Positions 54,179-63,704 of a DNA stretch of 64,000 nt are shown in pieces. Origin of the DNA: Thiobacillus sp. 63-78. GTDB taxonomy: Bacteria > Pseudomonadota > Gammaproteobacteria > Burkholderiales > Thiobacillaceae. The first letter of the stretch is position 1. Every line of letters starts with the position of its first letter. Where the stretch lies: assembly GCA_001899765.1 (NCBI GenBank), contig MKWM01000073.1, forward strand, positions 107,129 to 171,128, given 5' to 3'. Below the pieces are notes generated by a model. That model worked only from the letters and a program-made list of their open reading frames with translations. It had not been told where the DNA came from and searched no databases. A program made the translations under genes and the position numbers.

Positions 54179-56197
54179 ATGCCCAACCGTCTTGCCACCG
54201 AGCCCAGTCCCTATCTGCTGCAGCACGCCGGCAACCCGGTCGACTGGTACCCATGGGGCGAGGAGGCCCTGGAAAAAGCGCGCCGCGAGGACAAGCCCAT
54301 CCTGCTGTCGATCGGCTATTCGGCCTGCCACTGGTGCCATGTGATGGCGCACGACTGCTTCGAGGATGCCGAGGTCGCGGCGGTGATGAACCGCCTGTTC
54401 GTCAACATCAAGGTTGACCGCGAGGAGCGGCCCGACCTCGACCAGATTTACCAGACCGCGCATCAGCTCTTGACCCGGCGCGGCGGCGGCTGGCCGCTGA
54501 CGGTGTTCCTGGCGCCCGACCAGACGCCGTTCTTCGCCGGTACCTATTTTCCCAAGACGCCGCGTTACCAGTTGCCCGGCTTCATCGACCTGATGGAAAA
54601 CGTCGCCCGTACCTGGCACGCACGGCGCGGCGAAGTGCTGGCGCAGAACGAGGCGGTGCGCGCCGCGCTCGCGCAGCAGCAGCCGGATGCGGGCATGCAG
54701 GAAACGCTGACCGATGCGCCGATCAAGCAGGCTGTACACGATCTCGCGCAGGCCTTCGACCCGGTGTGGGGCGGTTTCTCGCGTGCGCCCAAGTTCCCGC
54801 GTCCCGGCGAACTGTTCTTTCTGCTGCGGGAGGCGCAAAGAAGCGGCCATGCGCAGGCGCGCGACATGGCGCTGTTCACCCTGCGCAAGATGGCGTCGGG
54901 CGGCGTGGTCGATCAGCTCGGCGGCGGCTTCTGCCGTTATTCCGTCGATGAGCAGTGGGTCATCCCGCACTTCGAGAAGATGCTCTACGACAACGGCCCG
55001 CTGCTGCATTTGTATGCCGACGCCTGGGCGCTGAGCGGCGAAGCCCTGTTCAGGGATACCGCGGAAGGCATCGTCGACTGGCTGTTGCGCGAGATGCGCG
55101 CACCGCAGGGCGGTTTCTATTCGGCGCTGGATGCCGACAGCGAAGGCCATGAAGGCAAATTTTACGTGTGGACGCCCGATGAGGTGCGCGCGCTGCTGAC
55201 ACCCGAGGAATACGCCGTGGCGAGCCCGGTATACGGTTTCGACGGACCGCCCAATTTCGAGAATGCCTACTGGAATCCGGTGCTGGCACGTTCGTTGGGC
55301 GAGGTCGCGGCCGAGCTTGGGCTGGCCGAAGAAACCGCCGCCGCGCGGATGCAAAGCGCCCGCGCCAAGCTGTTTGCCGCGCGCGCGACGCGCGTGCGCC
55401 CCGGGTGCGACGACAAGCAGCTCACCAGCTGGAATGCGCTGATGATCGCCGGGCTGGCGCATGCCGGGCGCGTGATGGCGCGTGCCGACTGGATCGATGC
55501 CGCACAGGATGCGATCGATTTCCTGCATCGGAATGTGTGGCGCGACGGGCGTCTGCTCGCCAGCAACAAGCACGGCGAGGCACGGCTGAACGCCTACCTC
55601 GACGACTACGCGTTCCTGCTCGATGCCCTGCTGGAGACCCTGCAGGCCGGCTACCGCGAGGCCGACATGGCCTGGGCACGCGAACTCGCCGATGCCCTGT
55701 TGAGGCATTTCGAGGATGCCGACGCGGGTGGATTTTTCTTCACCAGCCACGACCATGAAGCGCTGATCACGCGCCCCAAGCCCGGCTATGACAACGCCAC
55801 GCCGTCGGGCAACGGCGTGGCGGCGTTCGCCCTGCAGCGGCTCGGGCATCTATTGGGCGAGACGCGCTACCTCGACGCCAGCGTGCGCTGCCTGAACCTG
55901 TTCCATGCACACCTGATCCAGCAGCCGATCGCCTATCCGACGCTGTTGGCCGTGCTCGACGAGGCGCTGCAGCCGCCGCGCGTCATCCTGCTGCGCGGCC
56001 CGCACGCCGCATTGAACGAGTGGGTGGCAGCGCTGACGCCGAAACTTGGCGCACGCGACCTGATGCTGACACTGCCCAATGGACTGGCGTTGCCTGACGC
56101 GCTGTCGAGGCCGGAAGTGGATCACGCTGTCGCCTGGGTCTGCAGCGGCACGGCGTGTCGGCCGCCAGTGAGCGATCTGGCGGCCGTTCTGGAATAA
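54179..56197 (+). CDS. DUF255 thioredoxin-fold protein, YyaL/SPATA20 family
   Basis: A 672-residue cytoplasmic protein. An N-terminal thioredoxin-like domain (about 1-165) contains SACHWCHVM (Cys50, Cys53), [18 protein letters not shown] and [18 protein letters not shown]. The rest (about 190-660) is an alpha/alpha-toroid like that of N-acylglucosamine 2-epimerase/glycosidases ([61 protein letters not shown]). Conserved widely, but the reaction is not known. Confidence 0.93.
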   Translation: MPNRLATEPSPYLLQHAGNPVDWYPWGEEALEKARREDKPILLSIGYSACHWCHVMAHDCFEDAEVAAVMNRLFVNIKVDREERPDLDQIYQTAHQLLTRRGGGWPLTVFLAPDQTPFFAGTYFPKTPRYQLPGFIDLMENVARTWHARRGEVLAQNEAVRAALAQQQPDAGMQETLTDAPIKQAVHDLAQAFDPVWGGFSRAPKFPRPGELFFLLREAQRSGHAQARDMALFTLRKMASGGVVDQLGGGFCRYSVDEQWVIPHFEKMLYDNGPLLHLYADAWALSGEALFRDTAEGIVDWLLREMRAPQGGFYSALDADSEGHEGKFYVWTPDEVRALLTPEEYAVASPVYGFDGPPNFENAYWNPVLARSLGEVAAELGLAEETAAARMQSARAKLFAARATRVRPGCDDKQLTSWNALMIAGLAHAGRVMARADWIDAAQDAIDFLHRNVWRDGRLLASNKHGEARLNAYLDDYAFLLDALLETLQAGYREADMAWARELADALLRHFEDADAGGFFFTSHDHEALITRPKPGYDNATPSGNGVAAFALQRLGHLLGETRYLDASVRCLNLFHAHLIQQPIAYPTLLAVLDEALQPPRVILLRGPHAALNEWVAALTPKLGARDLMLTLPNGLALPDALSRPEVDHAVAWVCSGTACRPPVSDLAAVLE

Positions 56198-56278
56198 CGG
56201 TTTATCAGCATTTGCTATTAGGAACTCGCGCCGGCCCCTGCTATCAAATAAACAGTCTGTCTGTCATCAGGGGCGATC

Positions 56279-57076
56279 ATGAGTACACATACCGGACATG
56301 CCGTATTCCATCCCCAGACCGCCCACATGGACCTGCCGGGCATCCGCAACGTGAGTTTCGACGCACCTTTCCAGTGGCTGCGCGAAGGGGCCGCGGACCT
56401 GCTCAAGGCCTGGCCGCTGAGCCTGTTCTATGGCGTCGTGATAGCGCTGCTGGGCTATGCGCTGACTCATGCCGCAGAGGGCAGACCGCATCTGGCGATG
56501 GCGCTGACCTCGGGCTTCCTCTTCGTCGCACCGGTGCTGGCGCTGGTGTTCTACGGCGTCAGCCACCGGCTGGAGCATCACCACAAGCTGCCGCGCCTGT
56601 TCGTTCCCCTGCTGGCGTGGCGCGCCAATCCGGGTTCGCTGGGGCTGTTCACCGTGATGCTGCTGTTCGTGCTCATTTCGTGGGAGCGCATCTCTGCCAT
56701 CCTGGTCGCGCTGTTCCTCAACGGCTCGGGCATCGGCGGACTGTCTGATCTGATGAGCGTCAGTGCAGTGCAGCAGCATACCGACTTCGTCCTGGCCTAC
56801 GTGGCGTTTGGCGGCGTGCTGGCTCTGATGGTGTTCAGCATCTCGGTGGTGTCGCTGCCGATGATGATGCACCGCAAAGTCGATTTTGCCACCGCGCTGG
56901 TGACCAGCTTCATGGCGACCCGCCTCAATTTCCCGGTGATGCTGCTGTGGGGCGCCCTGATTGCCGGCCTGGTCGCCATCGGCATGGCCACCCACTTCAT
57001 CGCCATGGTGGTGATCTTCCCGTGGCTGGGCCATGCCAGCTGGCATGCCTACCGCACACTGATCGAGCACGAATAA
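56279..57076 (+). CDS. DUF2189-family membrane protein
   Basis: A 265-residue integral membrane protein with six hydrophobic segments. The N-terminus has a long soluble part including GIRNVSFDAPFQWLREGAADLLKAWPLSLFYGVVIALLG, typical of DUF2189. RPHLAMALTSGFLFVAPVLALVFYGVSHRLE and SLPMMMHRKVDFATAL are also family blocks. The last segment has HFIAMVVIFPWLGHASWHAYR. Often near respiratory genes in betaproteobacteria. Function unknown. Confidence 0.8.
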   Translation: MSTHTGHAVFHPQTAHMDLPGIRNVSFDAPFQWLREGAADLLKAWPLSLFYGVVIALLGYALTHAAEGRPHLAMALTSGFLFVAPVLALVFYGVSHRLEHHHKLPRLFVPLLAWRANPGSLGLFTVMLLFVLISWERISAILVALFLNGSGIGGLSDLMSVSAVQQHTDFVLAYVAFGGVLALMVFSISVVSLPMMMHRKVDFATALVTSFMATRLNFPVMLLWGALIAGLVAIGMATHFIAMVVIFPWLGHASWHAYRTLIEHE

Positions 57077-57211
57077 CGAAACACAATGTTCTACGGGGCC
57101 TGGTAACAAATAGCCAAGCCTCCGTCTTGCGTGGAAGGGGATTTACCTTAATATTGGGGCCGCGAAGATGTCCCGAGCGCGACCAACCCGACTTCCACGG
57201 AGACCGTATAA

Positions 57212-57538
57212 ATGAACAAGTTGATGATGACTGCGGCATCGGCTGCGCTGCTGATGATGTCCGGCGCGGCTTCTGCGGACGATCCGGCTGCGGCCATGGC
57301 ACTCGCCCAGAAGAACGCCTGTTTGTCCTGCCACGGCGTGGACAAGAAGATCGTAGGCCCGGCCTACAAGGACATTGCCCGGAAATATGAGGGCGACAAG
57401 ACCGCGCATGCCAGATTGGTCGCCAAGGTCAAGACCGGTGGCAAGGGCGTATGGGGAGAGATTCCCATGCCGCCGAACCCGCAGGTCAGCGCCGCGGACA
57501 CGGACAAGATCATTTCCTGGATTCTGAGCCTGAAATAG
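57212..57538 (+). CDS. Class I c-type cytochrome (c551/c552-like)
   Basis: A 108-residue protein with a signal peptide (about 1-22, ending SAD) and a mature part of about 85 residues. The haem site is CLSCH with HGVDKKIVGPAYKDIARKY, and the probable axial methionine is in IPMPPNPQVS. A small periplasmic electron carrier, matching the cytochrome c551/c552 pattern. It lies between the DUF2189 gene and the ABC transporter, 135 bases after the former and with a hairpin 23 bases after its stop. Confidence 0.92.
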   Translation: MNKLMMTAASAALLMMSGAASADDPAAAMALAQKNACLSCHGVDKKIVGPAYKDIARKYEGDKTAHARLVAKVKTGGKGVWGEIPMPPNPQVSAADTDKIISWILSLK

Positions 57539-57560
57539 TTCGCCCCCCGCCCCTCGACAC

Positions 57561-57590
57561 CACAAGGCCGGCGTTCGCGTCGGCCTTGTG
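57561..57590. terminator. Hairpin after the cytochrome gene
   Basis: A perfect 10-bp inverted repeat (CACAAGGCCG / CGGCCTTGTG) with a 10-base loop, 23 bases after the cytochrome stop. It lacks a long T-run, so termination is likely but not certain. Confidence 0.55.
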
Positions 57591-57674
57591 CGTTCCGGGC
57601 GCCCCGAAAGCCGGCCGTGGCGGGCTTTGTGGTATAAATCCCACGTTTGATTCTGATGACGGGGGAAGACCGGG

Positions 57675-58826
57675 ATGACGGCTCGAAGGCTGGCTTGGGT
57701 AATGGCGGCGGCATTACTGACCGCAGCGTGCGGCGACAAGGCGCAGCAGAAGGACGGCGATCAGGTCGTGTTGATCGGCCAGGCGTCCCCCCTTACCGGG
57801 CCGCAGGCACATCTGGGCAAGGACAACGAAAACGGCGCGCGCATGGCGCTGGATGAAATCAACGCCGCCGGACTCACGCTGGGCGGCAGGAAAGTCGTGC
57901 TCGAAATGCGCAGCGAGGACGATGCGGCCGACCCCAAAACCGCCACCACCGTGGCCCAGAAGCTGGTCGATGAAGGCGTAGTCGGGGTGATCGGTCACCT
58001 CAATTCGGGCGCCACGATCCCGGCTTCCAGGATCTATTCCAGCAACGGCATTCCACAGATTTCCCCCTCGGCCACGGCGGTCGCCTATACGGCAGCGGGC
58101 TACAAAACGGCTTTCCGCGTCATGACCAACGATGCGCAGCAAGGCAGCGTACTGGGGAATTACGCCGTGACCAGGCTGGGCGCGAAGAAGATCGCCATCA
58201 TCGACGATCGCACCGCCTACGGTCAGGGGCTGGCCGACGAAGTCGAGAAGGCGGTCAAGGCGGCCGGCGGCGACGTGGTGGCGCGCGAATACACCTCCGA
58301 CCGTTCGACCGATTTCATGGCGATCCTCACTTCCATCAAGGGCAAGTCGCCCGACCTGGTGTTCTTCGGCGGCATGGACCCGCAGGCCGCGCCCATGATC
58401 AAGCAGATGAAACAACTGGGCATGAAGGCGAAATTCCTCGGCGGCGACGGTGCGCAGACGCCCACCTTCATCGAACTGGCCGGCGCCAGCGCCGAGGGCG
58501 CGCTGGCCTCCAACCCCGGCCTGCCGCTCGACGCCATGCCCGGCGGCGCCGCGTTCAAGACCCGGTTCGTGGCCAGGTACGGCACCATCCAGAATTACGC
58601 ACCCTATGCCTACGATGCCATGCACGTGCTGGTCGCCGCGATGAAGCGCGCTGATTCCAGCGATCCCGCCAAATATCTGGCCGAGTTGCCGAAGACCGAT
58701 TATCAGGGCGTGACCGGACACATCCGCTTCGACGCCAAGGGCGACCTCGCCGGCGGCGCGGTCACGCTGTACCAGGTGAAGGGCGGCACGTGGCAGCCGC
58801 TCGAAACCGTGCAAAGCGGCCAGTAA
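57675..58826 (+). CDS. livK: Branched-chain amino-acid-type ABC transporter, substrate-binding lipoprotein
   Basis: A 383-residue periplasmic binding protein. The lipobox LTAACG (about residue 20) indicates a lipid-anchored form. VVLIGQASPLTGPQAHLGKDNENGARMALDEINAAG is the HAAT-family start, with GVIGHLNSGATIPAS and DLVFFGGMDPQAAPMIKQM later. It is followed by two permeases and two ATPases in the order livKHMGF. The ligand might be branched-chain amino acids or another amide; not decidable here. GGGGGAAG precedes the ATG. Confidence 0.92.
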   Translation: MTARRLAWVMAAALLTAACGDKAQQKDGDQVVLIGQASPLTGPQAHLGKDNENGARMALDEINAAGLTLGGRKVVLEMRSEDDAADPKTATTVAQKLVDEGVVGVIGHLNSGATIPASRIYSSNGIPQISPSATAVAYTAAGYKTAFRVMTNDAQQGSVLGNYAVTRLGAKKIAIIDDRTAYGQGLADEVEKAVKAAGGDVVAREYTSDRSTDFMAILTSIKGKSPDLVFFGGMDPQAAPMIKQMKQLGMKAKFLGGDGAQTPTFIELAGASAEGALASNPGLPLDAMPGGAAFKTRFVARYGTIQNYAPYAYDAMHVLVAAMKRADSSDPAKYLAELPKTDYQGVTGHIRFDAKGDLAGGAVTLYQVKGGTWQPLETVQSGQ

Positions 58827-58865
58827 GCCGGGCTGAATTCAACCGGTCCCGGCGCCGGCGCAAAG

Positions 58866-59795
58866 ATGGATATCTTCCTGCAACAACTCATCAACGGCCT
58901 GGTGCTCGGCAGCGTGTACGCGCTGGTGGCGCTGGGCTACACCATGGTGTACGGCATCCTCGAACTCATCAATTTCGCCCATGGCGAGATCACCATGATG
59001 GGGGCGATGGTGGCGCTGGCCGTGATCGGCGCGCTGGCGCTGGCGGCGCCCGGGCTGCCGGGCGTGCTGGTGCTGGGGGCGGGGCTGGCGGTGGCGATTC
59101 CGGTGTGCGTGGCGCTCGGTCTGCTGATCGAGCGCGTCGCCTACCGGCCGCTGCGGCATGCGCCGCGGTTGGCGCCGCTCATCACGGCGATCGGCGTATC
59201 GATCATCCTGCAGAACATTGCCATGCTGATCTGGGGCAAGCAGTACATCCCCTTTCCCGCCATCCTGCCGCAGGCACGGCATACGGTTTATGGGGCATCG
59301 ATCACCAACGTGCAGATTGCCATCCTGCTGCTGGCCACGGGCATCATGCTGACGCTGATTCTGGTGGTCAGGAAAACCCGGCTGGGCCGTGCCATGCGCG
59401 CCACCGCACAATCGCGCCAGGTGGCAAGCCTGATGGGCGTGGACGTCAACCGCGTGATCGCCGCCACGTTCGCGATCGGCTCGGCGCTGGCGGCGGTGGC
59501 CGGCGTCATGGTCAGCGCGTATTACGGGCTGGCGCACTATTACATGGGTTTCCTGCTCGGCCTCAAGGCCTTCTCGGCAGCCGTATTGGGCGGCATCGGA
59601 AATCTGGCGGGGGCGATGCTGGGCGGCCTGCTGCTGGGTCTGATCGAGTCGTTCGGCGCGGGCTATATCGGCGACCTGACCGGAGGGTTCCTCGGCAGCA
59701 ATTACCAGGACGTGTTCGCCTTCTTCGTGCTGATCACCGTGCTGGTATTCCGCCCTTCCGGCCTGCTGGGCGTGCGGGGAGGCGAGCGTGCCTAG
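58866..59795 (+). CDS. livH: ABC transporter permease LivH
   Basis: A 309-residue permease with about eight membrane segments. QQLINGLVLGSVYALVALGYTMVYGILELINFAHGEITMMGA is the family start and GLAHYYMGFLLGLKAFSAAVLGGIGNLAGAMLGGLLLGLIES the conserved cytoplasmic loop that contacts the ATPase. The 3' end overlaps livM by 8 bases. Confidence 0.95.
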   Translation: MDIFLQQLINGLVLGSVYALVALGYTMVYGILELINFAHGEITMMGAMVALAVIGALALAAPGLPGVLVLGAGLAVAIPVCVALGLLIERVAYRPLRHAPRLAPLITAIGVSIILQNIAMLIWGKQYIPFPAILPQARHTVYGASITNVQIAILLLATGIMLTLILVVRKTRLGRAMRATAQSRQVASLMGVDVNRVIAATFAIGSALAAVAGVMVSAYYGLAHYYMGFLLGLKAFSAAVLGGIGNLAGAMLGGLLLGLIESFGAGYIGDLTGGFLGSNYQDVFAFFVLITVLVFRPSGLLGVRGGERA

Positions 59796-60852
59796 CCTGT
59801 GCCCGACCCCACCGCGCTGGCTGGCCTTTTCCCTGCTGGCCGCGGGCCTGGCAGCGCTGCCGTTCCTGGTCGATGCCGGACTCGGGCGCTCGTGGGTGCG
59901 CTTGCTCGACCTGGCGCTGCTGTACGCCATTCTGGCGCTGGGACTGAACATCGTCGTCGGCTACGCCGGCCTGCTCGATCTCGGCTACGTTGCGTTCTAC
60001 GCCCTGGGCGCGTACGTCTACGCCTGGCTCTCCAGCCCGCATTTCGGCCTGCACCTGCCGTTCTGGGCGGTCCTGCCGCTGGGCGCCTCGCTGGCCGCGC
60101 TGTTCGGCGTGCTGCTGGGGGCGCCCACCCTGCGCCTGCGCGGCGATTACCTCGCCATCGTCACGCTCGGCTTCGGCGAGATCATCCGGATCTTCCTCAA
60201 CAACCTGAATGCGCCGGTCAACATCACCAACGGCCCGCAAGGCATCAACCTGATCGATCCGGTACGCCTCGGCAGCTTCGACCTGAGCCAGCCGCACGAA
60301 CTCCTCGGCTACACCTTCACCAGCATTCACCTCACCTACTACCTGTTCCTGCTGTTCACGCTGGGCGTAATTTTCATTTCGATGCGGCTGGAAGATTCGC
60401 GCATCGGTCGCGCCTGGGTCGCCATCCGCGAGGACGAGGTCGCCGCCGCCGCGACCGGCATCAACACGCGCAACCTGAAGCTGCTGGCCTTTGCCATGGG
60501 CGCCACCTTCGGCGGCCTGGCGGGCGGGCTGTTCGCCAGCTTCCAGGGCTTCATCAGCCCCGAATCGTTCAACCTCATGGAGTCGATCATGATCCTGTGC
60601 ATGATCGTGCTCGGCGGCATGGGGCACATTCCCGGCGTGATCTTCGGCGCGGTGGTGCTCACGCTGCTGCCCGAGGCGTTGCGTTATACCGGCGACTGGC
60701 AGCGCGAACTGTTCGGACGGATATACATCGACCCGGCGGATCTGCGCATGCTGCTGTTCGGTCTGGCGCTGGTGGCGGTCATGCTGTATCGCCCCGCCGG
60801 ACTCCTGCCCTCGACGCGCCGCCGCCGCGAGTTCGCCGACGCGCAGGAATGA
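59788..60852 (+). CDS. livM: ABC transporter permease LivM
   Basis: A 354-residue permease. LGLNIVVGYAGLLDLGYVAFYALGAYVYAWL and LRLRGDYLAIVTLGFGEIIRI are hallmarks, and NLKLLAFAMGATFGGLAGGLFASFQGFISPESFNLMESIMILCMIVLGGMG forms the coupling region. Start is GTG 59788, overlapping livH. It is followed by a hairpin repeat before livG. Confidence 0.95.
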   Translation: MPSLCPTPPRWLAFSLLAAGLAALPFLVDAGLGRSWVRLLDLALLYAILALGLNIVVGYAGLLDLGYVAFYALGAYVYAWLSSPHFGLHLPFWAVLPLGASLAALFGVLLGAPTLRLRGDYLAIVTLGFGEIIRIFLNNLNAPVNITNGPQGINLIDPVRLGSFDLSQPHELLGYTFTSIHLTYYLFLLFTLGVIFISMRLEDSRIGRAWVAIREDEVAAAATGINTRNLKLLAFAMGATFGGLAGGLFASFQGFISPESFNLMESIMILCMIVLGGMGHIPGVIFGAVVLTLLPEALRYTGDWQRELFGRIYIDPADLRMLLFGLALVAVMLYRPAGLLPSTRRRREFADAQE

Positions 60853-60884
60853 GCGCGATTAATCGGTTTGGGCGCGGCATTCGC

Positions 60885-60910
60885 CCCCTCTCCCGTAAGC
60901 GGGAGAGGGG
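60885..60910. repeat. Perfect hairpin repeat between livM and livG
   Basis: CCCCTCTCCC and GGGAGAGGGG form a 10-bp stem with a 6-base GTAAGC loop. It belongs to the same CTCCCGCAAGC-like repeat family as the array at 53285. It interrupts the operon but is not followed by T residues, so it may stabilise or partly terminate the message. Confidence 0.75.
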
Positions 60911-60931
60911 TGGGGAGAGGGAGCAAAGCGT

Positions 60932-61699
60932 ATGAACGCGTTGCTGACCGTTTCTGGCGTAAGCAAGGCATTTGGCGGATTGCAGGCGCTCTCCGGTATT
61001 TCGCTGCAGGTTCACGCGGGTGAAATATTCGGCCTCATCGGCCCCAATGGCGCGGGCAAGACCACCTTGTTCAACGCGCTCACCGGGCTGTATTCAATCG
61101 ACTGCGGCGAAATCCGCCTGAACGGCCAGCCGATTGAAGGTCGCAAGCCGCACCAGGTGCTGCACACAGGCCTGGCCCGCACGTTCCAGAATATCCGCCT
61201 GTTCGCGGAAATGACCGCACTCGAGAACGTGCTGGTCGGCCGTCACGCGCGCACCCGCAGTGGCGTCGTCGGCGCGGTGCTGCGCCTGCCCGCCACGCGT
61301 CGCGAGGAAGCCGATTCGCGCGAGCGTGCCCATGCCTTGCTCCAGCGCGTGGGGATTGCGCAGCACGCGCATCGTCTGGCCAGGAATCTGCCCTACGGCG
61401 ACCAGCGCCGGCTCGAGATCGCCCGTGCGCTGGCGACCGAACCGGTGCTGCTGGCGCTCGACGAGCCTGCCGCCGGGATGAACCCGGCCGAACGCGCGGC
61501 CTTGCGCGAGATGCTGCTGCAACTGCAGGCCGACGGACTGACGCTGCTGCTGATCGAGCACGACGTGAAGCTGATCATGGGCTTGTGCACCCGGCTGGCG
61601 GTACTCGACTACGGCCTGAAAATCGCCGAAGGCACACCCGACGCGGTCTGCCGCGATCCCAAGGTGATCGCCGCCTACCTGGGGGACGAGGCGATATGA
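60932..61699 (+). CDS. livG: ABC transporter ATPase LivG
   Basis: A 255-residue ATPase. GPNGAGKTTLFNALTG (Walker A), ARTFQNIRLF (Q-loop), LPYGDQRRLEIARALA (signature), LLALDEPAAGMN (Walker B) and LLIEHDVKLIMGL (H-loop) are intact. It energises transport together with LivF. Confidence 0.96.
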   Translation: MNALLTVSGVSKAFGGLQALSGISLQVHAGEIFGLIGPNGAGKTTLFNALTGLYSIDCGEIRLNGQPIEGRKPHQVLHTGLARTFQNIRLFAEMTALENVLVGRHARTRSGVVGAVLRLPATRREEADSRERAHALLQRVGIAQHAHRLARNLPYGDQRRLEIARALATEPVLLALDEPAAGMNPAERAALREMLLQLQADGLTLLLIEHDVKLIMGLCTRLAVLDYGLKIAEGTPDAVCRDPKVIAAYLGDEAI

Positions 61700-61717
61700 G
61701 TTTTGGGAAAGCCTTTT

Positions 61718-61802
61718 CACCACAGAGACACAGAGGCACCGAGAAACCCATTTCACGTTCTGTTTTTTCTCTGTGCCTCTGTGCCTCTGTGTCTCTGTGG
61801 TG
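61718..61802. repeat. Long inverted repeat (CACAGAG type) between livG and livF
   Basis: Perfect 22-bp arms: the left begins CACCACAGAGACACAGAGG at 61718 and the right ends with its complement at 61802, with a 41-base loop. The right half has an extra GCCTCTGT unit. It fills the gap inside the liv operon. The same CTCTGTGNCTCTGTG motif recurs in many proteobacterial genomes. Confidence 0.85.
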
Positions 61803-61816
61803 AGAGGTTTTACCGT

Positions 61817-62530
61817 ATGAAAACGCTGCTAAGCGTCAACCAATTATCGGTCGCCTACGGCGGCATCCACGCGGTGCGCGAACTCAGCCTGACCGTGGCG
61901 CCGGGGGAGATGGTCTGCCTCATCGGCGCCAACGGCGCCGGCAAGACCAGCACGCTCAAGGCTGTCAGCGGCCTGCTCGAACCGCACGGCGGCAGCGTGC
62001 ATTTCGAAGGCCGCTCGATCACCCGGCGGCCGGCGCACGAGGTGGCCCGGCTCGGTCTGACCCTGGTTCCCGAAGGGCGCGGCGTGTTTCCGCTCATGTC
62101 GGTGGCCGAGAACCTGATGATGGGCGCCTACGCCCGCTGCGATCGCGCCGGGATCGCACACGATCTGGACCGGGTCTACACCTTGCTCCCGCGCCTGACC
62201 GAACGCCGCACACAACTCGCCGGCCTGCTGTCCGGCGGCGAGCAGCAGATGCTGGCGCTCGGGCGCGCGATGATGGCGCGCCCGCGCCTGCTGCTGCTGG
62301 ATGAACCGAGCATGGGGCTGGCGCCGCTGATGGTGCAGGCGGTGTTCGACATCATTCGCCGGATTGCGGCGGATGGCGTGGCCGTGCTGCTGGTCGAGCA
62401 GAACGCGCATCTGGCGCTGAAGACCTGCGCACACGGCTATGTGCTGGAAAACGGCGCCGTCACGCTGGCCGGCCCGGCCGCCGAACTGTCCACCAATCCG
62501 GCCGTGCGCCGCGCTTATCTGGGCGAGTGA
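61817..62530 (+). CDS. livF: ABC transporter ATPase LivF
   Basis: A 237-residue ATPase. LIGANGAGKTSTLKAVSG (Walker A), LVPEGRGVFPLMSVAENLMMGAY, LSGGEQQMLALGRAMMARP (signature), LLLDEPSMGLAP (Walker B) and LLVEQNAHLALK (H-loop). Start ATG 61817 is used because the upstream open codons come from the CACAGAG repeat. The 3' end overlaps the convergent cyclo-ligase gene by 16 bases. Confidence 0.96.
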   Translation: MKTLLSVNQLSVAYGGIHAVRELSLTVAPGEMVCLIGANGAGKTSTLKAVSGLLEPHGGSVHFEGRSITRRPAHEVARLGLTLVPEGRGVFPLMSVAENLMMGAYARCDRAGIAHDLDRVYTLLPRLTERRTQLAGLLSGGEQQMLALGRAMMARPRLLLLDEPSMGLAPLMVQAVFDIIRRIAADGVAVLLVEQNAHLALKTCAHGYVLENGAVTLAGPAAELSTNPAVRRAYLGE

Positions 62531-63126
62531 GTGCCGGCGTGGGGTGAGCGGTCGAAGCGATACAGCCGGCGCTCGGTCAGCACCGCGTCGAGCGGCATGT
62601 CCCACGGATCGTGCGGCAGCGCCTGCGCCTGCTGGCATTCGTAGGCGATCCCGATGAGCCGCGGTTTGCGCCAGCGCCGCCGGTGGCGCATGAACGCCAG
62701 CGTCGCATCGTAATAACCGCCGCCCATGCCCAGCCGATAGCCCTGTTTGTCGAACCCCACCAGCGGCATCAACAGCAGGTCGAGCTGACGCGCGCGCAGC
62801 GGCCGGGCATCCAGCGGCTCGGGGATGCCGTAGCGGTTGGGCTGCATGCGCGTGTCGCGGCCCACCCGGCCGAAGCGCATCACCCGGCCACGCCGCGGCA
62901 GGATCGGCAGATAGCATGCGCGCTGCATGCAGAGCGCCTGATTGAGCAGGGAATGGGCATCGAATTCGCCGCCTTGCGGCAGATAGAAGCCGATCCGCCG
63001 CGCCCGCAGCAACAGCCCGTGGCGCAGCGCCAGGCGCAGGGAAGCGCGCGCCGCGTGTCGACGCTCGGCCGGCTTGAGTGCACGGCGCGCAGCTTTGAAT
63101 TGGCGTCGGAGGGTCGTCTTGTCCAT
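62515..63126 (-). CDS. 5-formyltetrahydrofolate cyclo-ligase
   Basis: A 203-residue enzyme converting 5-formyl-THF to 5,10-methenyl-THF with ATP. The N-terminal basic MDKTTLRRQFKAARRALKPAER, IGFYLPQGGEFD and LLMPLVGFDKQGYRLGMGGGYYDATLA are the standard motifs. It is downstream of 6S RNA, as ygfA is in E. coli. Start ATG 63126 excludes upstream codons that belong to the 6S gene. Confidence 0.92.
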   Translation of the reverse strand: MDKTTLRRQFKAARRALKPAERRHAARASLRLALRHGLLLRARRIGFYLPQGGEFDAHSLLNQALCMQRACYLPILPRRGRVMRFGRVGRDTRMQPNRYGIPEPLDARPLRARQLDLLLMPLVGFDKQGYRLGMGGGYYDATLAFMRHRRRWRKPRLIGIAYECQQAQALPHDPWDMPLDAVLTERRLYRFDRSPHAGTHSPR

Positions 63127-63137
63127 CGGGAGAAAGG

Positions 63138-63325
63138 GCTCCCCGCCTGTGCCGTGACGGGCTGCGGACTCTTGAACCTGGGTCCAAGACGGCCGCAATC
63201 AAAGGCGCTTTGGGCACATGAGACGTGTCACGCGCACGCCCGCACCGGAATAGACCGCAGCCTTGCACGTATGCATTGGTTCAGAGAAATTGCAACCAGC
63301 CTCGAACACCGCAGGGAGCGCCCCT
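63138..63325 (-). ncRNA. ssrS: 6S RNA
   Basis: The gap between zapA and the cyclo-ligase gene is where 6S RNA lies in many proteobacteria. On the minus strand GCTCCC near 63319 can pair with GGGAGC near 63138, closing a long stem; in between are CTGCGGTGTTCGAGG and, near the 3' end, GGACCCAGGTTCAAGAGTCC and GCAGCCCGTCACGGC, resembling conserved 6S regions. The length, about 188 nt, is right. A TACACT -10-like box is 4 bases upstream. 6S RNA binds RNA polymerase holoenzyme in stationary phase. Confidence 0.78.
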
Positions 63326-63401
63326 AGTGTATTCCATTTCGGGATCGAAAAGGGAGGTGCCGTCCCTCATGCAAATGAGCGAGGCGCAGCCCCGGGGTGG
63401 A

Positions 63402-63704
63402 TCAGAAAAGTGTGTCCTGATCTTCCAGCACGGAATCGAGCAGCGCGCTGCAGCGGGTCAGCCGGGCACGCGCCTCCTCGACCTGGTCGCCACCGCCCTG
63501 GGTCAGCAGGTCGTGCGCGAGGTTGAGGCCGGCCATGATGGCGATGCGCTCGGCGCCGATCACCTTGCTGCTGTCGCGAATCTCGTGCATTTTTTCGTCG
63601 AGATAATCGGCCGCCGCGATCAGGGCCGATTCTTCTTCGCGCGAACACGCCACCTTGTAGGCACGGCCGAGGATATTGATTTCGATCGAGCGGGGGCCAG
63701 CCAT
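63402..63704 (-). CDS. zapA: Cell division protein ZapA
   Basis: A 100-residue FtsZ-associated protein. SIEINILGRAYKVACSREEESALIAAADYLDEKMHEIRDSS is the ZapA head, then ERIAIMAGLNLAHDLL and a C-terminal coiled coil. GGAGG lies 7 bases before ATG 63704, and the start shares a base with the upstream stop. Position next to 6S RNA is canonical. Confidence 0.94.
   Translation of the reverse strand: MAGPRSIEINILGRAYKVACSREEESALIAAADYLDEKMHEIRDSSKVIGAERIAIMAGLNLAHDLLTQGGGDQVEEARARLTRCSALLDSVLEDQDTLF

Noticed and set aside
61703..61816. A longer N-terminus of LivF starting at 61703
   Set aside because: The extra 38 codons are translated from the CACAGAG inverted repeat; the family N-terminus begins at ATG 61817.
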